From a virus: 40,504 nt of DNA. The stretch covers positions 1-40,504 of IMG/VR virus record IMGVR_UViG_3300031841_004259. The stretch is one strand, 5' to 3'. A program made the translations under genes and the position numbers. Positions 30,550-37,440 of this stretch are shown piece by piece. Position 1 is the first letter of the stretch, and each line of letters begins with the position of its first letter. The notes below the pieces were generated by a model that saw only the letters and a program-made list of their open reading frames with translations, did not search any database and was not told the DNA's origin.

Positions 30550-31075
30550 GCATCAAGGCAAACTCGAAGGTGCCGCCACCTTCCTGCGTGCGAGCCACAT
30601 CTCTAGATGGGGCATTGTGCACACCGCCACCAGACAAAACATCGCGGAGCATATGTACCGCGTGTGGGTCCTGATCAGAGAATGGGGGCCGTCGATCCGG
30701 CTGCCTATCAATGAACAGGTACTGGCAGAAGAATGGGCATTAATCCACGATCTGCCCGAAATCCGGACAGGCGACATGCCGACACCGCACAAGACGCCAG
30801 AAGTCAAAGCCTGGCTCAATCAGCTTGAGTCTGACATCTTCCCACCGCTTGATGAGGTGCATAAGATGGAAAACGTGACAGCTGCCTTCTGCAAATTTTG
30901 CGACACCGCAGAATCGATTTTGTACCTCAAGATCAACGGCATCGGGCAGCATGCCATCGATGTGCGTGAGCTGTTAGCAGAGCAGATGTGGGATCGACTC
31001 CATAAGTCGCCCATTGATGCTGTATCGCAAGCCGCCCTGCACGGACTCTTCAACGACACTTACTGCAACACATGA
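30539..31075 (+). CDS. datZ: HD-domain dATP triphosphohydrolase (DatZ)
   Basis: 178 residues from ATG 30539; the longer frame begins with GTG 30497. Family reaction: dATP to deoxyadenosine plus triphosphate, emptying the A pool so that Z enters DNA. HD metal residues: His38 in 'AEHMYR', His70-Asp71 and Glu74 in 'LIHDLPEI', Asp122 in 'FCDTAES'. Trp24 and Ile26 ('SRWGIV') correspond, with an offset of four, to S-2L residues I recall as W20 and I22, the latter said to exclude 2-amino bases. Coupled to mazZ and to the next gene. Confidence 0.92.
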   Translation: MSNRHQGKLEGAATFLRASHISRWGIVHTATRQNIAEHMYRVWVLIREWGPSIRLPINEQVLAEEWALIHDLPEIRTGDMPTPHKTPEVKAWLNQLESDIFPPLDEVHKMENVTAAFCKFCDTAESILYLKINGIGQHAIDVRELLAEQMWDRLHKSPIDAVSQAALHGLFNDTYCNT

Positions 31076-31326
31076 CTTTCGAACAGGCCCAAGAGGCTAT
31101 CCGCCTGCGCAAGTGCGGCCACACCCCTATGTCTATTGCACGGTGTCTCACAGACGTCAGTACTGCCGACGTCATCGACTTTTTCGGTGAGCCATGGCCA
31201 AAGCACCCAGCCCACGGCGGCATGAGTCCTAACTTCTACCGCTGGCTGATGGATGACTGCGAATATACATGGCGACCCAGCAACCCCAATCCTAAGGACG
31301 CACCATGGTCACGAATTGTGAGATGA
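31072..31326 (+). CDS. Unknown 84-residue protein between datZ and a DUF1599 gene
   Basis: ATG 31072 overlaps the datZ stop and the gene's own stop overlaps the next start region. 'FEQAQEAIRLRKCGHTPMSI' suggests a short helix-turn-helix-like N-terminus; the rest is Trp/Pro-rich ('GEPWPKHPAHGG', 'EYTWRPSNPNPKD'). No family recognised. Co-expression with the Z genes is implied by the overlaps. Confidence 0.6.
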   Translation: MTFEQAQEAIRLRKCGHTPMSIARCLTDVSTADVIDFFGEPWPKHPAHGGMSPNFYRWLMDDCEYTWRPSNPNPKDAPWSRIVR

Positions 31327-31655
31327 GCACCCAGGAATTTGTCACACTTTGTGGCGATACCTGGGACGATATCACCCGTCTAACGCAAAGTAAAGGGCAT
31401 GAATATGCCAATAGCGACAACCAATTAGACAATTTCAGGCGACTCTCGAAGGCGCTTGGATTGGCTCCGGATGCCGTGTGCTTCGTCTACCTGACCAAGC
31501 ACATGGACGCGATCCAGAACCACATCCGAGAGCCAGAGAGGGCTAAATCAGAGCCCATCACCGGTCGCATTGACGACGCCATCCTCTATCTCCTTCTACT
31601 CAAAGCCATCTATTCATGCCAAAGTCCGCGGAAGACAGCTACTACGCAGCAATAA
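31323..31655 (+). CDS. DUF1599-like 'nucleotide modification associated' protein
   Basis: 110 residues from ATG 31323 (ATGA overlap); ATG 31305 is also possible. 'KGHEYANSDNQLDNFRRLSK' and 'VYLTKHMDAIQNHIRE', then 'EPITGRIDDAILYLLLLKAI', match the DUF1599 pattern (K-x(n)-Y, N-F, K-H and an Asp in the last helix). That domain family is named for its link to phage base modification and has an all-helical MazG-like look. It follows the Z cluster directly, so a part in nucleotide pools is plausible but not shown. Confidence 0.7.
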   Translation: MSTQEFVTLCGDTWDDITRLTQSKGHEYANSDNQLDNFRRLSKALGLAPDAVCFVYLTKHMDAIQNHIREPERAKSEPITGRIDDAILYLLLLKAIYSCQSPRKTATTQQ

Positions 31656-32500
31656 ATCGCGTACCGCTGCTGACAGCTACAGAGGAGATCCTGTGCGGCC
31701 GCAGAGTCCAAGCGATGATGCGGCTGCTAGAGGACAAGCCCAAAGGACCATACACTGCGCAAGAACAGCGCACGTTGCGATTCGGCAGGCGTGCTAAAGA
31801 GCGCATGATCTCAGCCAACTTGCGCCTGGTAGCCCATGTAGCCAAACGCAGCGCCCACCTTGCACAGACCATGACATTTATGGATATTGTGCAGGAGGGC
31901 AGCATTGGGCTGATCCGTGGGGTCGAGAAATTCGATCCAGAACGCGGCTACAAATTCAGCACTTATGCATACTGGTGGATCCGTCAAGGCATCAGTCGAT
32001 CGATACAAAAGCAGGACCGCGTAATGCGGCTGCCTGTTAATCATCTTGACAGCTTGACCAAACTGCGCAAATGGGCAGCACAGTTTCATGAAGCCAATGA
32101 CAGGGCTCCTACGACACAAGAGTCAGCCGAGTATCTGGGCATGGAGCCTGAGCAGCTGGCGTTGCTGCTTGAGCGATATCCCAGGATGGCCAGCCTGCAC
32201 ACGCAAATGAGTGATGACGGCGGCGCACAACTTATCGACATCATCCCAGATCACGAGCAGAAAGACGCACTCGAAGAATCTGCTGAACGGCAGCTAATCG
32301 ACAAGGCGTGCAGAGTCATTGAGAAGCTGCCTGAAAAAGAACGCGTGGTGGCATCTATGGCTTACGGCTTAGATGGCTACGCTTTAAGTACGTTGCAAGA
32401 GATAGCTACGGCAGAATCTGTCTCTAGAGAGGCAGTGCGGCAACGTCTACTGCGTATCAACAACAAGATGCGCCGTCAACTGAACTTCGTGGCAAGCTGA
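31616..32500 (+). CDS. Complete RNA polymerase sigma-70-type factor
   Basis: 294 residues. Region 1.2 ('RVPLLTATEEILCGRRVQAM'), region 2 ('SANLRLVAHVAKRS', 'FMDIVQEGSIGLIRGVEKFD', 'STYAYWWIRQGISRSIQ'), region 3 ('LRKWAAQFHEANDRAPTTQE'), and region 4 with helix-turn-helix ('LQEIATAESVSREAVRQRLL'). This is the group 2 or 3 cyanobacterial layout. It probably redirects host polymerase to middle or late phage promoters. The start ATG 31616 overlaps the DUF1599 gene by 40 bases. Confidence 0.93.
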   Translation: MPKSAEDSYYAAINRVPLLTATEEILCGRRVQAMMRLLEDKPKGPYTAQEQRTLRFGRRAKERMISANLRLVAHVAKRSAHLAQTMTFMDIVQEGSIGLIRGVEKFDPERGYKFSTYAYWWIRQGISRSIQKQDRVMRLPVNHLDSLTKLRKWAAQFHEANDRAPTTQESAEYLGMEPEQLALLLERYPRMASLHTQMSDDGGAQLIDIIPDHEQKDALEESAERQLIDKACRVIEKLPEKERVVASMAYGLDGYALSTLQEIATAESVSREAVRQRLLRINNKMRRQLNFVAS

Positions 32501-32676
32501 TGACACCGCCCCCAGAGCTGGTCCAGATCAACACACCATCCGGGCCACTCTGGCGGATCACATACGCGGGTATGACCCGCGAGCACGGGCAGGAATGGCA
32601 GGCCAAATGGATCTATGAGCAGGCGCTATCGATGTATCAATCGACGGTCAATCCTGCTTCTAGTTCCATGACATGA
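32500..32676 (+). CDS. 58-residue protein coupled to the sigma gene
   Basis: ATG 32500 shares a base with the sigma stop (TGATG); stop TGA 32674-32676. The product begins 'MTPPPELVQINTPSGPLWR' and contains 'HGQEWQAKWIYEQALSMYQ'. It overlaps the convergent 70-residue gene by 40 bases. No family is recognised; coupling and even codon use support translation. Confidence 0.5.
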   Translation: MTPPPELVQINTPSGPLWRITYAGMTREHGQEWQAKWIYEQALSMYQSTVNPASSSMT

Positions 32677-32849
32677 TATACAGCTTGCTTGAGCAGAATT
32701 GATTGATGCCAATTCTGTCTTGTTAATTGGATGCAGAGCTCAGTCAACTCCGCTATATCGGTAGTGTGGTTTATCTCACGCACTGTTGCCTCTAAATGCA
32801 GCTCATCTTCTAGAGATTGCTTCACCACCATCCAATCAGCCCAGCCCAT
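32637..32849 (-). CDS. Small helical protein of unknown function (70 aa)
   Basis: 70 residues, two helices: 'EDELHLEATVREINHTTDIA' and 'LTELCIQLTRQNWHQSILLK'. Size and helical character are like small regulators of cyanobacteria and their phages, including NblA, but the NblA sequence signature is not present. It lies downstream of the dCTP deaminase gene on the same strand, 22 bases away, and may share its transcript. Confidence 0.6.
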   Translation of the reverse strand: MGWADWMVVKQSLEDELHLEATVREINHTTDIAELTELCIQLTRQNWHQSILLKQAVYHVMELEAGLTVD

Positions 32850-32871
32850 GATGTGAGATCGGTTATTTCAT

Positions 32872-33390
32872 TCAAGCTACTGATGGCATTACTGTCGAGT
32901 GGTTGTTGTAATGTCCTACATTTGCATAGCTTTTAAGCGGCGTACTGGACATGGTGTGGAACACCATCTGGCCGATCTTGAGGCCTGGAAACAGCGGCAA
33001 CGGATGATGCAATCGCACATTTTTTAGCTCCAGTGTCAGACGGCTGCCGTGCCACCCAGGATCGCACCATCCGGCGAGCATATGCTGATAACCTGCTCTG
33101 GCTCGGCTGGATTTAAGGACGAATTGTGCTGACAGATCTTCTGGCAAATTGAATGTCTCTTTGGTTTCTGCTAAGCAGAATTCACCAGGCTGCAGCAAAT
33201 ATGGATCAGTCTCGCTGTTGTGTGAAATATTGATCCGCACAAATTCAGGTTGATAAATGCTTTCGATCATCAGCTGGTCTCCTAGAAGAACGTCTAGGGA
33301 TGCTGGGTTAATCAATTCTTCATCAAAAGGAGTAACCATTTGACTTTTTTGGCATCTTGCCTTGATCTCCCAATCACTCAATACCGGCAT
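32872..33390 (-). CDS. dcd: dCTP deaminase (Dcd/dUTPase superfamily)
   Basis: 172 residues. 'LINPASLDVLLGD' (substrate loop), 'VLKSSRARAG' (the S-R-x-R catalytic site), 'GWCDPGWHGSRLTLELKNV' (with the catalytic Glu) and 'PLFPGLKIGQMVFH' are the family motifs in the right order. Known role: dCTP to dUTP, a step toward thymidylate. It would help the phage rebalance pyrimidine pools while the Z cluster reshapes purine pools. Bifunctional dCTP deaminase/dUTPase cannot be excluded. Confidence 0.9.
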   Translation of the reverse strand: MPVLSDWEIKARCQKSQMVTPFDEELINPASLDVLLGDQLMIESIYQPEFVRINISHNSETDPYLLQPGEFCLAETKETFNLPEDLSAQFVLKSSRARAGYQHMLAGWCDPGWHGSRLTLELKNVRLHHPLPLFPGLKIGQMVFHTMSSTPLKSYANVGHYNNHSTVMPSVA

Positions 33391-33412
33391 GCGTCAAGCG
33401 CAAAATGTCATT

Positions 33413-33610
33413 TTACTTAATACTCTCAAGAACACGTTTTTCAGCGGCATAAGCACCTTGTTGATACATCTCAGCAGCATCCCGCATCCAGGGTACAAGC
33501 CAGTCATTGACTTGCGAACACTGATCCCAATTCACAGGCTTAGCGCACTGCACAACAACAGTCATCCAAAAAGCACTGATAAAAGCCCAGACCGAATAGA
33601 CCTCACTCAT
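33413..33610 (-). CDS. Small protein with N-terminal membrane segment (65 aa)
   Basis: 65 residues, starting eight bases inside the upstream peptidase gene. Residues about 6-22 are hydrophobic ('YSVWAFISAFWMTVVVQC'), so it is exported or membrane-anchored, with a charged helical tail containing a second Cys. Placed after a peptidase and holin-like genes, it may belong to the lysis set, for example as a spanin-like part, but there is no clear lipobox. Function unproven. Confidence 0.55.
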   Translation of the reverse strand: MSEVYSVWAFISAFWMTVVVQCAKPVNWDQCSQVNDWLVPWMRDAAEMYQQGAYAAEKRVLESIK

Positions 33611-34349
33611 TGACGAGAATCATCCATCCCGTTCCAGACCCTTCAGCTTGCCAACGCTGGTAAAACGCAGCCTGTCTCACCCGGACGTTGCGTCCACGGT
33701 GCGGGTTTGAATGCCCGCCTTTTTCCATTTCGGGATAGCCGCGAGGGTCCTGCATGATCCATTCTGGATCGCTGCTGTTCTTCCCTGCATAACCACTAAT
33801 CACACTCCAGTGACCGCATCCCAAGCCATTGCACATCGGTGGTTCACCTAGCAGCATATTGCCAGCATGAAGCCAACCCACTAGTACGGGTCTGCCGTTT
33901 TCAATTTCCAGTTCCACCATTTCAGCGGTTCCGTCCTTGTGAAATTCAGCCTGCAGACCAAGACTCTGCAGTGCTGCTAGATGTGCTTCTACTGACGTGG
34001 TGTCTCCAAACTTTGCGCGGATCTCGTTGTATTCATCATCCGTCGTAACTTTTTTGTAATAGGCTGCCACCATGGCTGCGGCTGAACTAAAACACTCCCT
34101 GTATCCGGTGCCGGTCTTGTTGTCAAGCTGGGTGAAGTAGGGCATGTAGATCTGTTGATCAAACCCACTTTCCTTCCAAGCCTGGAACCAGTCTGCATCC
34201 TCCGCCAATAATTCCTGCGGCACAGACTGTTCAAGCTCCTTAATCGCAGCCAGCTGATGGGGCGTACCACGGAAAAATTGGAAGAATGGAAGAAGAGCAA
34301 AGGCCATGCCAATTGATAGCAGAATCAGTTGGATAATGCCAGACGCCAC
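33603..34349 (-). CDS. Membrane-anchored C39-like cysteine peptidase
   Basis: 248 residues, GTG start at 34349 directly after the upstream stop. Residues about 4-26 are a membrane anchor ('IIQLILLSIGMAFALLPFF'). The papain-like domain follows: Cys in 'GYRECFSSAAAMVAAYY' (about residue 86), His in 'GCGHWSVISGY', and Asp in 'WIMQDPRGYPEM'. Substrate unknown; a role in lysis (signal-anchor type peptidase) or in trimming envelope proteins is possible. It sits between holin-like and small exported genes. Confidence 0.75.
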   Translation of the reverse strand: MASGIIQLILLSIGMAFALLPFFQFFRGTPHQLAAIKELEQSVPQELLAEDADWFQAWKESGFDQQIYMPYFTQLDNKTGTGYRECFSSAAAMVAAYYKKVTTDDEYNEIRAKFGDTTSVEAHLAALQSLGLQAEFHKDGTAEMVELEIENGRPVLVGWLHAGNMLLGEPPMCNGLGCGHWSVISGYAGKNSSDPEWIMQDPRGYPEMEKGGHSNPHRGRNVRVRQAAFYQRWQAEGSGTGWMILVNE

Positions 34350-34592
34350 TTATTTTTCAACCCGCATATCCGGCAGTAAAAGATCTTTTAGATGTTTCAC
34401 CGCCAGATCATCCAGATCATTGTCGGTGCGCGTTACGATCTTTTCCAACATTGCCACGATCAGCTCTTTAAACGCACGTGATTTCCATGCGGTCATGACG
34501 ATAGGCTTCAAAACGAGCAGCATGACAAGATTGATCGCTACCGTAAAGCGTAGCTCAACTTCATCATGGCAAACACCCCTGATGAGCAGCAT
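34350..34592 (-). CDS. Holin-like membrane protein (LLH-type)
   Basis: 80 residues, one membrane segment at about 16-36 ('FTVAINLVMLLVLKPIVMTA') and a charged helical end with 'TDNDLDDLAVKHLKDLLLPD', a pattern seen in LLH-type phage holins. It begins 26 bases inside the divergent gene at 34566, and its stop directly precedes the peptidase start. The start codon is uncertain. Role in forming the lysis pore is inferred from pattern and neighbours. Confidence 0.55.
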   Translation of the reverse strand: MLLIRGVCHDEVELRFTVAINLVMLLVLKPIVMTAWKSRAFKELIVAMLEKIVTRTDNDLDDLAVKHLKDLLLPDMRVEK

Positions 34593-34832
34593 GAAAAAGA
34601 AGGCGTCTCGATGGCAGACATTGTCAAGGCATTGGTCTTGGCTTGGAGCGCTGCACTACTGACCGTTTCTTATCTGGGAATTTTTCCTCAGATGAAGATG
34701 GATAATACGTTTGTCGCTTCACTGCTCACTGGTGCGATGGCGTCGTTCGGCATCGAACGTAAAACCAATGGAAATGGCAATAAGAAGCCGACTATCGTGG
34801 ATAGTAAAGACACCAAAGCTGGCATCAAATGA
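34566..34832 (+). CDS. Two-span membrane protein, holin-like, cyanophage type
   Basis: 88 residues (or 73 from ATG 34611). Two hydrophobic segments, 'IVKALVLAWSAALLTVSYLG' and 'NTFVASLLTGAMASFGI', separated by 'IFPQMKMD', then a basic tail. Proteins of this layout are common in marine cyanophages near lysis genes, to my knowledge. It overlaps the divergent holin-like gene at its start and is coupled (ATGA) to the secreted protein gene. Confidence 0.6.
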   Translation: MANTPDEQHEKEGVSMADIVKALVLAWSAALLTVSYLGIFPQMKMDNTFVASLLTGAMASFGIERKTNGNGNKKPTIVDSKDTKAGIK

Positions 34833-35323
34833 ATCGCTCACTCTTGGTATTGGGCATCACATTGGCAGCTGCTTTGCCTGCCAAGGCTGATCTAACCCAC
34901 AAAATCCAAAGCTCAGTTCAACTGGAGGTTGGTGGTGCTTCTACTCGCGCTGTCCGTGTCGGCAATAGTTACAGCATCAGCGGTTCAGGCGTCAGCACCA
35001 CTGACGGCACTACTGCTGATGTTGTTGGCGGTCTGGGTGCTCACACTAATGGCGTTGGTGCGTTGACCACTGTCACCGCCTCCCAAGCAACCAGCGGTAA
35101 CACCTTCAGCTTTGCAAACAGCTACACCATCGGTGACACCATTCCAACGTCCGCTCCAACCGTCGGTGAAGTCCCTGCTTTTGGCGATGTCACCTCAACT
35201 GCTGCTGGCACAGCAGGAGATCTTGCCGGTACGATTTCGACTTCAGGTGCTGTCACTGTCACCGCTGGTGGCGCCAATACCGGTGCAATCGGTCAAGTCA
35301 TCAGCGAGCTGACAGTTCGGTAA
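34829..35323 (+). CDS. Secreted Gly/Ser/Thr-rich protein
   Basis: 164 residues. A clear signal peptide ('NRSLLVLGITLAAALPAKAD', cleavage after AKA) leads into a beta-rich, Gly/Thr/Ser-rich mature part with 'GNSYSISGSGVSTTDGTTA'. Such proteins occur in groups in marine cyanophages, close to tail genes. It may be a periplasmic or virion-surface protein. The next gene shares a base with it (TAATG). Confidence 0.65.
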   Translation: MNRSLLVLGITLAAALPAKADLTHKIQSSVQLEVGGASTRAVRVGNSYSISGSGVSTTDGTTADVVGGLGAHTNGVGALTTVTASQATSGNTFSFANSYTIGDTIPTSAPTVGEVPAFGDVTSTAAGTAGDLAGTISTSGAVTVTAGGANTGAIGQVISELTVR

Positions 35324-35706
35324 TGCGGCTTCTTTTTCTACTGCTGTTGGCCTCTCCAGCAGCAGCAGTTCCAGTCGTGCCAAACTTTAGCCAAGGCATA
35401 GTTTCGTCTCATACTGAGTCCAAGACGGTTGTCAAAGAGTCGATCGTCTCCGAGTCGTATCGCGCAGGTTTTGAGTACAGCGTGAGCGGAACTGGTGTCC
35501 AACCAACCAGCGGTATCGTTAGCCCGCCAGCAAACGCCAAATCACTGAATTTATCCAGTCGATCAACCTGGAAGCAAACCGTTCCAGGGGCAGTGTTTCA
35601 GTTCGCAGAGACTTATAGCGGTCCGGGTTTGATTGAAAAAGTCGTAATTGATCGCGAGACAATCATTGAAAGCGTTACTGAATCAACCAGCACGTTCAGT
35701 CAATGA
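35323..35706 (+). CDS. Secreted beta-rich protein
   Basis: 127 residues with a short signal peptide ('MRLLFLLLLASPAAAV'). The mature part has 'SYRAGFEYSVSGTGVQPTSG', the same 'YSxSGxGV' element as in the upstream gene, so the two are probably paralogues. It ends 'ESVTESTSTFSQ'. Coupled to both neighbours. Exported or virion-associated; no enzyme motif. Confidence 0.65.
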   Translation: MRLLFLLLLASPAAAVPVVPNFSQGIVSSHTESKTVVKESIVSESYRAGFEYSVSGTGVQPTSGIVSPPANAKSLNLSSRSTWKQTVPGAVFQFAETYSGPGLIEKVVIDRETIIESVTESTSTFSQ

Positions 35707-36473
35707 AAACAGCTGTTGCAGCCCTTTCGCTGAGTTTTTTGTATTGCTTACCTGCCGCAAGTCAGATAAGTGCAACTGCATCGCCTGTAAGTAACAGCAG
35801 TGGTTCAGTGGTCAATCAAGCCGTGCAAATTACGCCTGGGCAGTACATGAAATATTCAGTAGGAAGCGGCATTCAATGTGATGGAGCGACACTAAACATC
35901 TCGCCCTTTATTTCGTCGACGCATTCTTTTGGCAAGCCAGATAATCAGTATTATCAAGAGCCGGTCTACGACAACAGTGATAACTTTGGCCTAGTCGATC
36001 CAGAGACAGGCATCGATGGACCTGATGGCGTTCCAGACAACCCTGGCAAAGTCCTTTACTACAAACCACAACGCACAGGCTACCGCCAAAACTTCAGCAA
36101 CAACTTCGGCATCACTGCAACTTTCTCTGTCCCACTGGACTGGGGACCGATCAACCTCTGCAAGGATGCCCAGCGAAAACAAGTCGCTCTCTACGAGCAA
36201 GCTCTAGCGGACAAACGCCTCAACTATGAAATGGGGCGGCTCAAAGCTTGTGCCGAAGCCATTAGAGAAGGTTATGGCTTTGCCAAAAACTCGCCCTTTG
36301 CTGCCATCTGCGCTGATGTTGTCCTAAAGCCTAAACCCGTAGAAGGCCACACGCACCAAATCATTTACCCAGAGCGCGCCTCAGATCGCGAATGGCTTGA
36401 TTCCGGTGATGCTGGGCAGAGCGCCGCTCCTGTAAGGATTCCAGTTTCTCCGTACGGCCAAGCTTCTGATTGA
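35703..36473 (+). CDS. Secreted cyanophage-type protein of unknown function
   Basis: 256 residues. Signal peptide ('TAVAALSLSFLYCLPAASQ'), then 'SVVNQAVQITPGQYMKYSVG', 'GIQCDGATLNISPFISSTHS' and a Cys-containing helical end ('RLKACAEAIREGYGF', 'SPFAAICADVVLKP'). I recall close relatives in Synechococcus and Prochlorococcus myoviruses, where the function is also unknown. Its last 113 bases overlap the convergent gene at 36361. Confidence 0.75.
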   Translation: MKTAVAALSLSFLYCLPAASQISATASPVSNSSGSVVNQAVQITPGQYMKYSVGSGIQCDGATLNISPFISSTHSFGKPDNQYYQEPVYDNSDNFGLVDPETGIDGPDGVPDNPGKVLYYKPQRTGYRQNFSNNFGITATFSVPLDWGPINLCKDAQRKQVALYEQALADKRLNYEMGRLKACAEAIREGYGFAKNSPFAAICADVVLKPKPVEGHTHQIIYPERASDREWLDSGDAGQSAAPVRIPVSPYGQASD

Positions 36474-37137
36474 TCTTTTTCACCACTTTCTTTGTCACAG
36501 GCTTGGCAAGCTTCTGCAACACTGATGCGATTGGCTTGGCGAAAATCGCCACAGACGTGGCAATTGCAGCAGTCAACGCAACCGAAACCGTTGGACCCGC
36601 ATCAGGCACATAGTTTTCAATCACCTGTCCAACAGGCACCGAATCCCAAATCTTGATGCACTTGCCATCTTGCAGTTCATAACCCGCCAGAATCTTTGTT
36701 CCCAATTTGTTAAACGATCCGATTTCTTTCGCGCCAAATGGCGGACAAGGTGGATCTTGCGGCATATTTGAATCGCCGGAAGCAAAGACCGGTGCTACAC
36801 CAAGAGGGGGCTGGGTCGGAGCAACTACCTCCGGCCTTTTTATTGGCACTTCAGGTGGCTTAACCCACGTAAAATCACGTGGCCTATAGTCTGGCGCCTC
36901 ATAAACAGGCACCGCTCCATCACACAAGGTCACTGTGCCTCGTGGATCATCCTGAAATGTCTCGACGCCTTTGCCTTTGGTCAGCCTGGCGCGAACACAT
37001 CCAGGCATATCAATAACTGGAAACGCCGCAGACGTTACTGGCGGCGCCAATGGTAAAGCTGGTGGTGGTATCCGTTGACCAGCAGAGATTGTTGGCACGT
37101 TGATAATGCCCACCCCAATCTCTGGGATTTCCGCCAT
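36361..37137 (-). CDS. Pro-rich membrane protein, cyanophage type
   Basis: 258 residues. Pro-rich N-terminal half with 'DMPGCVRARL', 'DDPRGTVTLCDGAVPVYEAP' and 'GYELQDGKCIKIWDSVPVG'; then a hydrophobic Ala/Val segment (about residues 182-200) and a very basic end ('KPVTKKVVKKINQKLG'). I know similar proteins from marine cyanomyoviruses, next to the preceding secreted protein. Function unknown, perhaps virion or envelope. Confidence 0.7.
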   Translation of the reverse strand: MAEIPEIGVGIINVPTISAGQRIPPPALPLAPPVTSAAFPVIDMPGCVRARLTKGKGVETFQDDPRGTVTLCDGAVPVYEAPDYRPRDFTWVKPPEVPIKRPEVVAPTQPPLGVAPVFASGDSNMPQDPPCPPFGAKEIGSFNKLGTKILAGYELQDGKCIKIWDSVPVGQVIENYVPDAGPTVSVALTAAIATSVAIFAKPIASVLQKLAKPVTKKVVKKINQKLGRTEKLESLQERRSAQHHRNQAIRDLRRALGK

Positions 37138-37373
37138 CAGAAGGTCGGTTTGATCGGCAAGGCTGGCCCAGTCTGCGTTGGCAGCTCTGGCATAGCCTGA
37201 TCAATCTGCCTAGGTACCATCTCTGAAATCGCTTGAGTCAATTCCAGCTTTATCTCGCCGATATAATGCTTAGTGATTGACGGGATCCGCGTATAGATCA
37301 CAACCGTTCCGACCACAAAACCTGCTGACATCACAAATGATGCAACGGATAGCGTGTTGAAGAATCTTTGCAT
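37137..37373 (-). CDS. Small membrane protein, cyanophage type
   Basis: 78 residues. One membrane segment at about 7-28 ('TLSVASFVMSAGFVVGTVVI'), a 'YTRIPSITKHYIGEIK' helix and a Pro-rich end 'MPELPTQTGPALP'. I recall this pattern in marine cyanophages, next to the Pro-rich membrane gene, as here. The start shares a base with nothing upstream; a terminator precedes it, so it needs its own promoter or read-through. Confidence 0.65.
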   Translation of the reverse strand: MQRFFNTLSVASFVMSAGFVVGTVVIYTRIPSITKHYIGEIKLELTQAISEMVPRQIDQAMPELPTQTGPALPIKPTF

Positions 37374-37375
37374 TA

Positions 37376-37414
37376 GAAGAAAACCCCTCCTGTTGTGTGA
37401 GGACCAGAAGGGGT
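37376..37414 (-). terminator. Intrinsic terminator of the late minus-strand operon
   Basis: On the minus strand ACCCCTTCT (37414-37406) pairs with AGGAGGGGT (37391-37383) in nine base pairs with one G-U, around a 14-base loop, followed by TTTTCTTCT. It lies downstream of the small beta-barrel gene and 10 bases before the next gene on that strand. Confidence 0.8.
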
Positions 37415-37440
37415 GCAGCTCTACGCAGCCTTAGTATAGC

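Noticed and set aside
32637-32849. Considered as an NblA-like phycobilisome degradation protein
   Set aside because: Size and helical content fit, but the conserved NblA residues are not visible.
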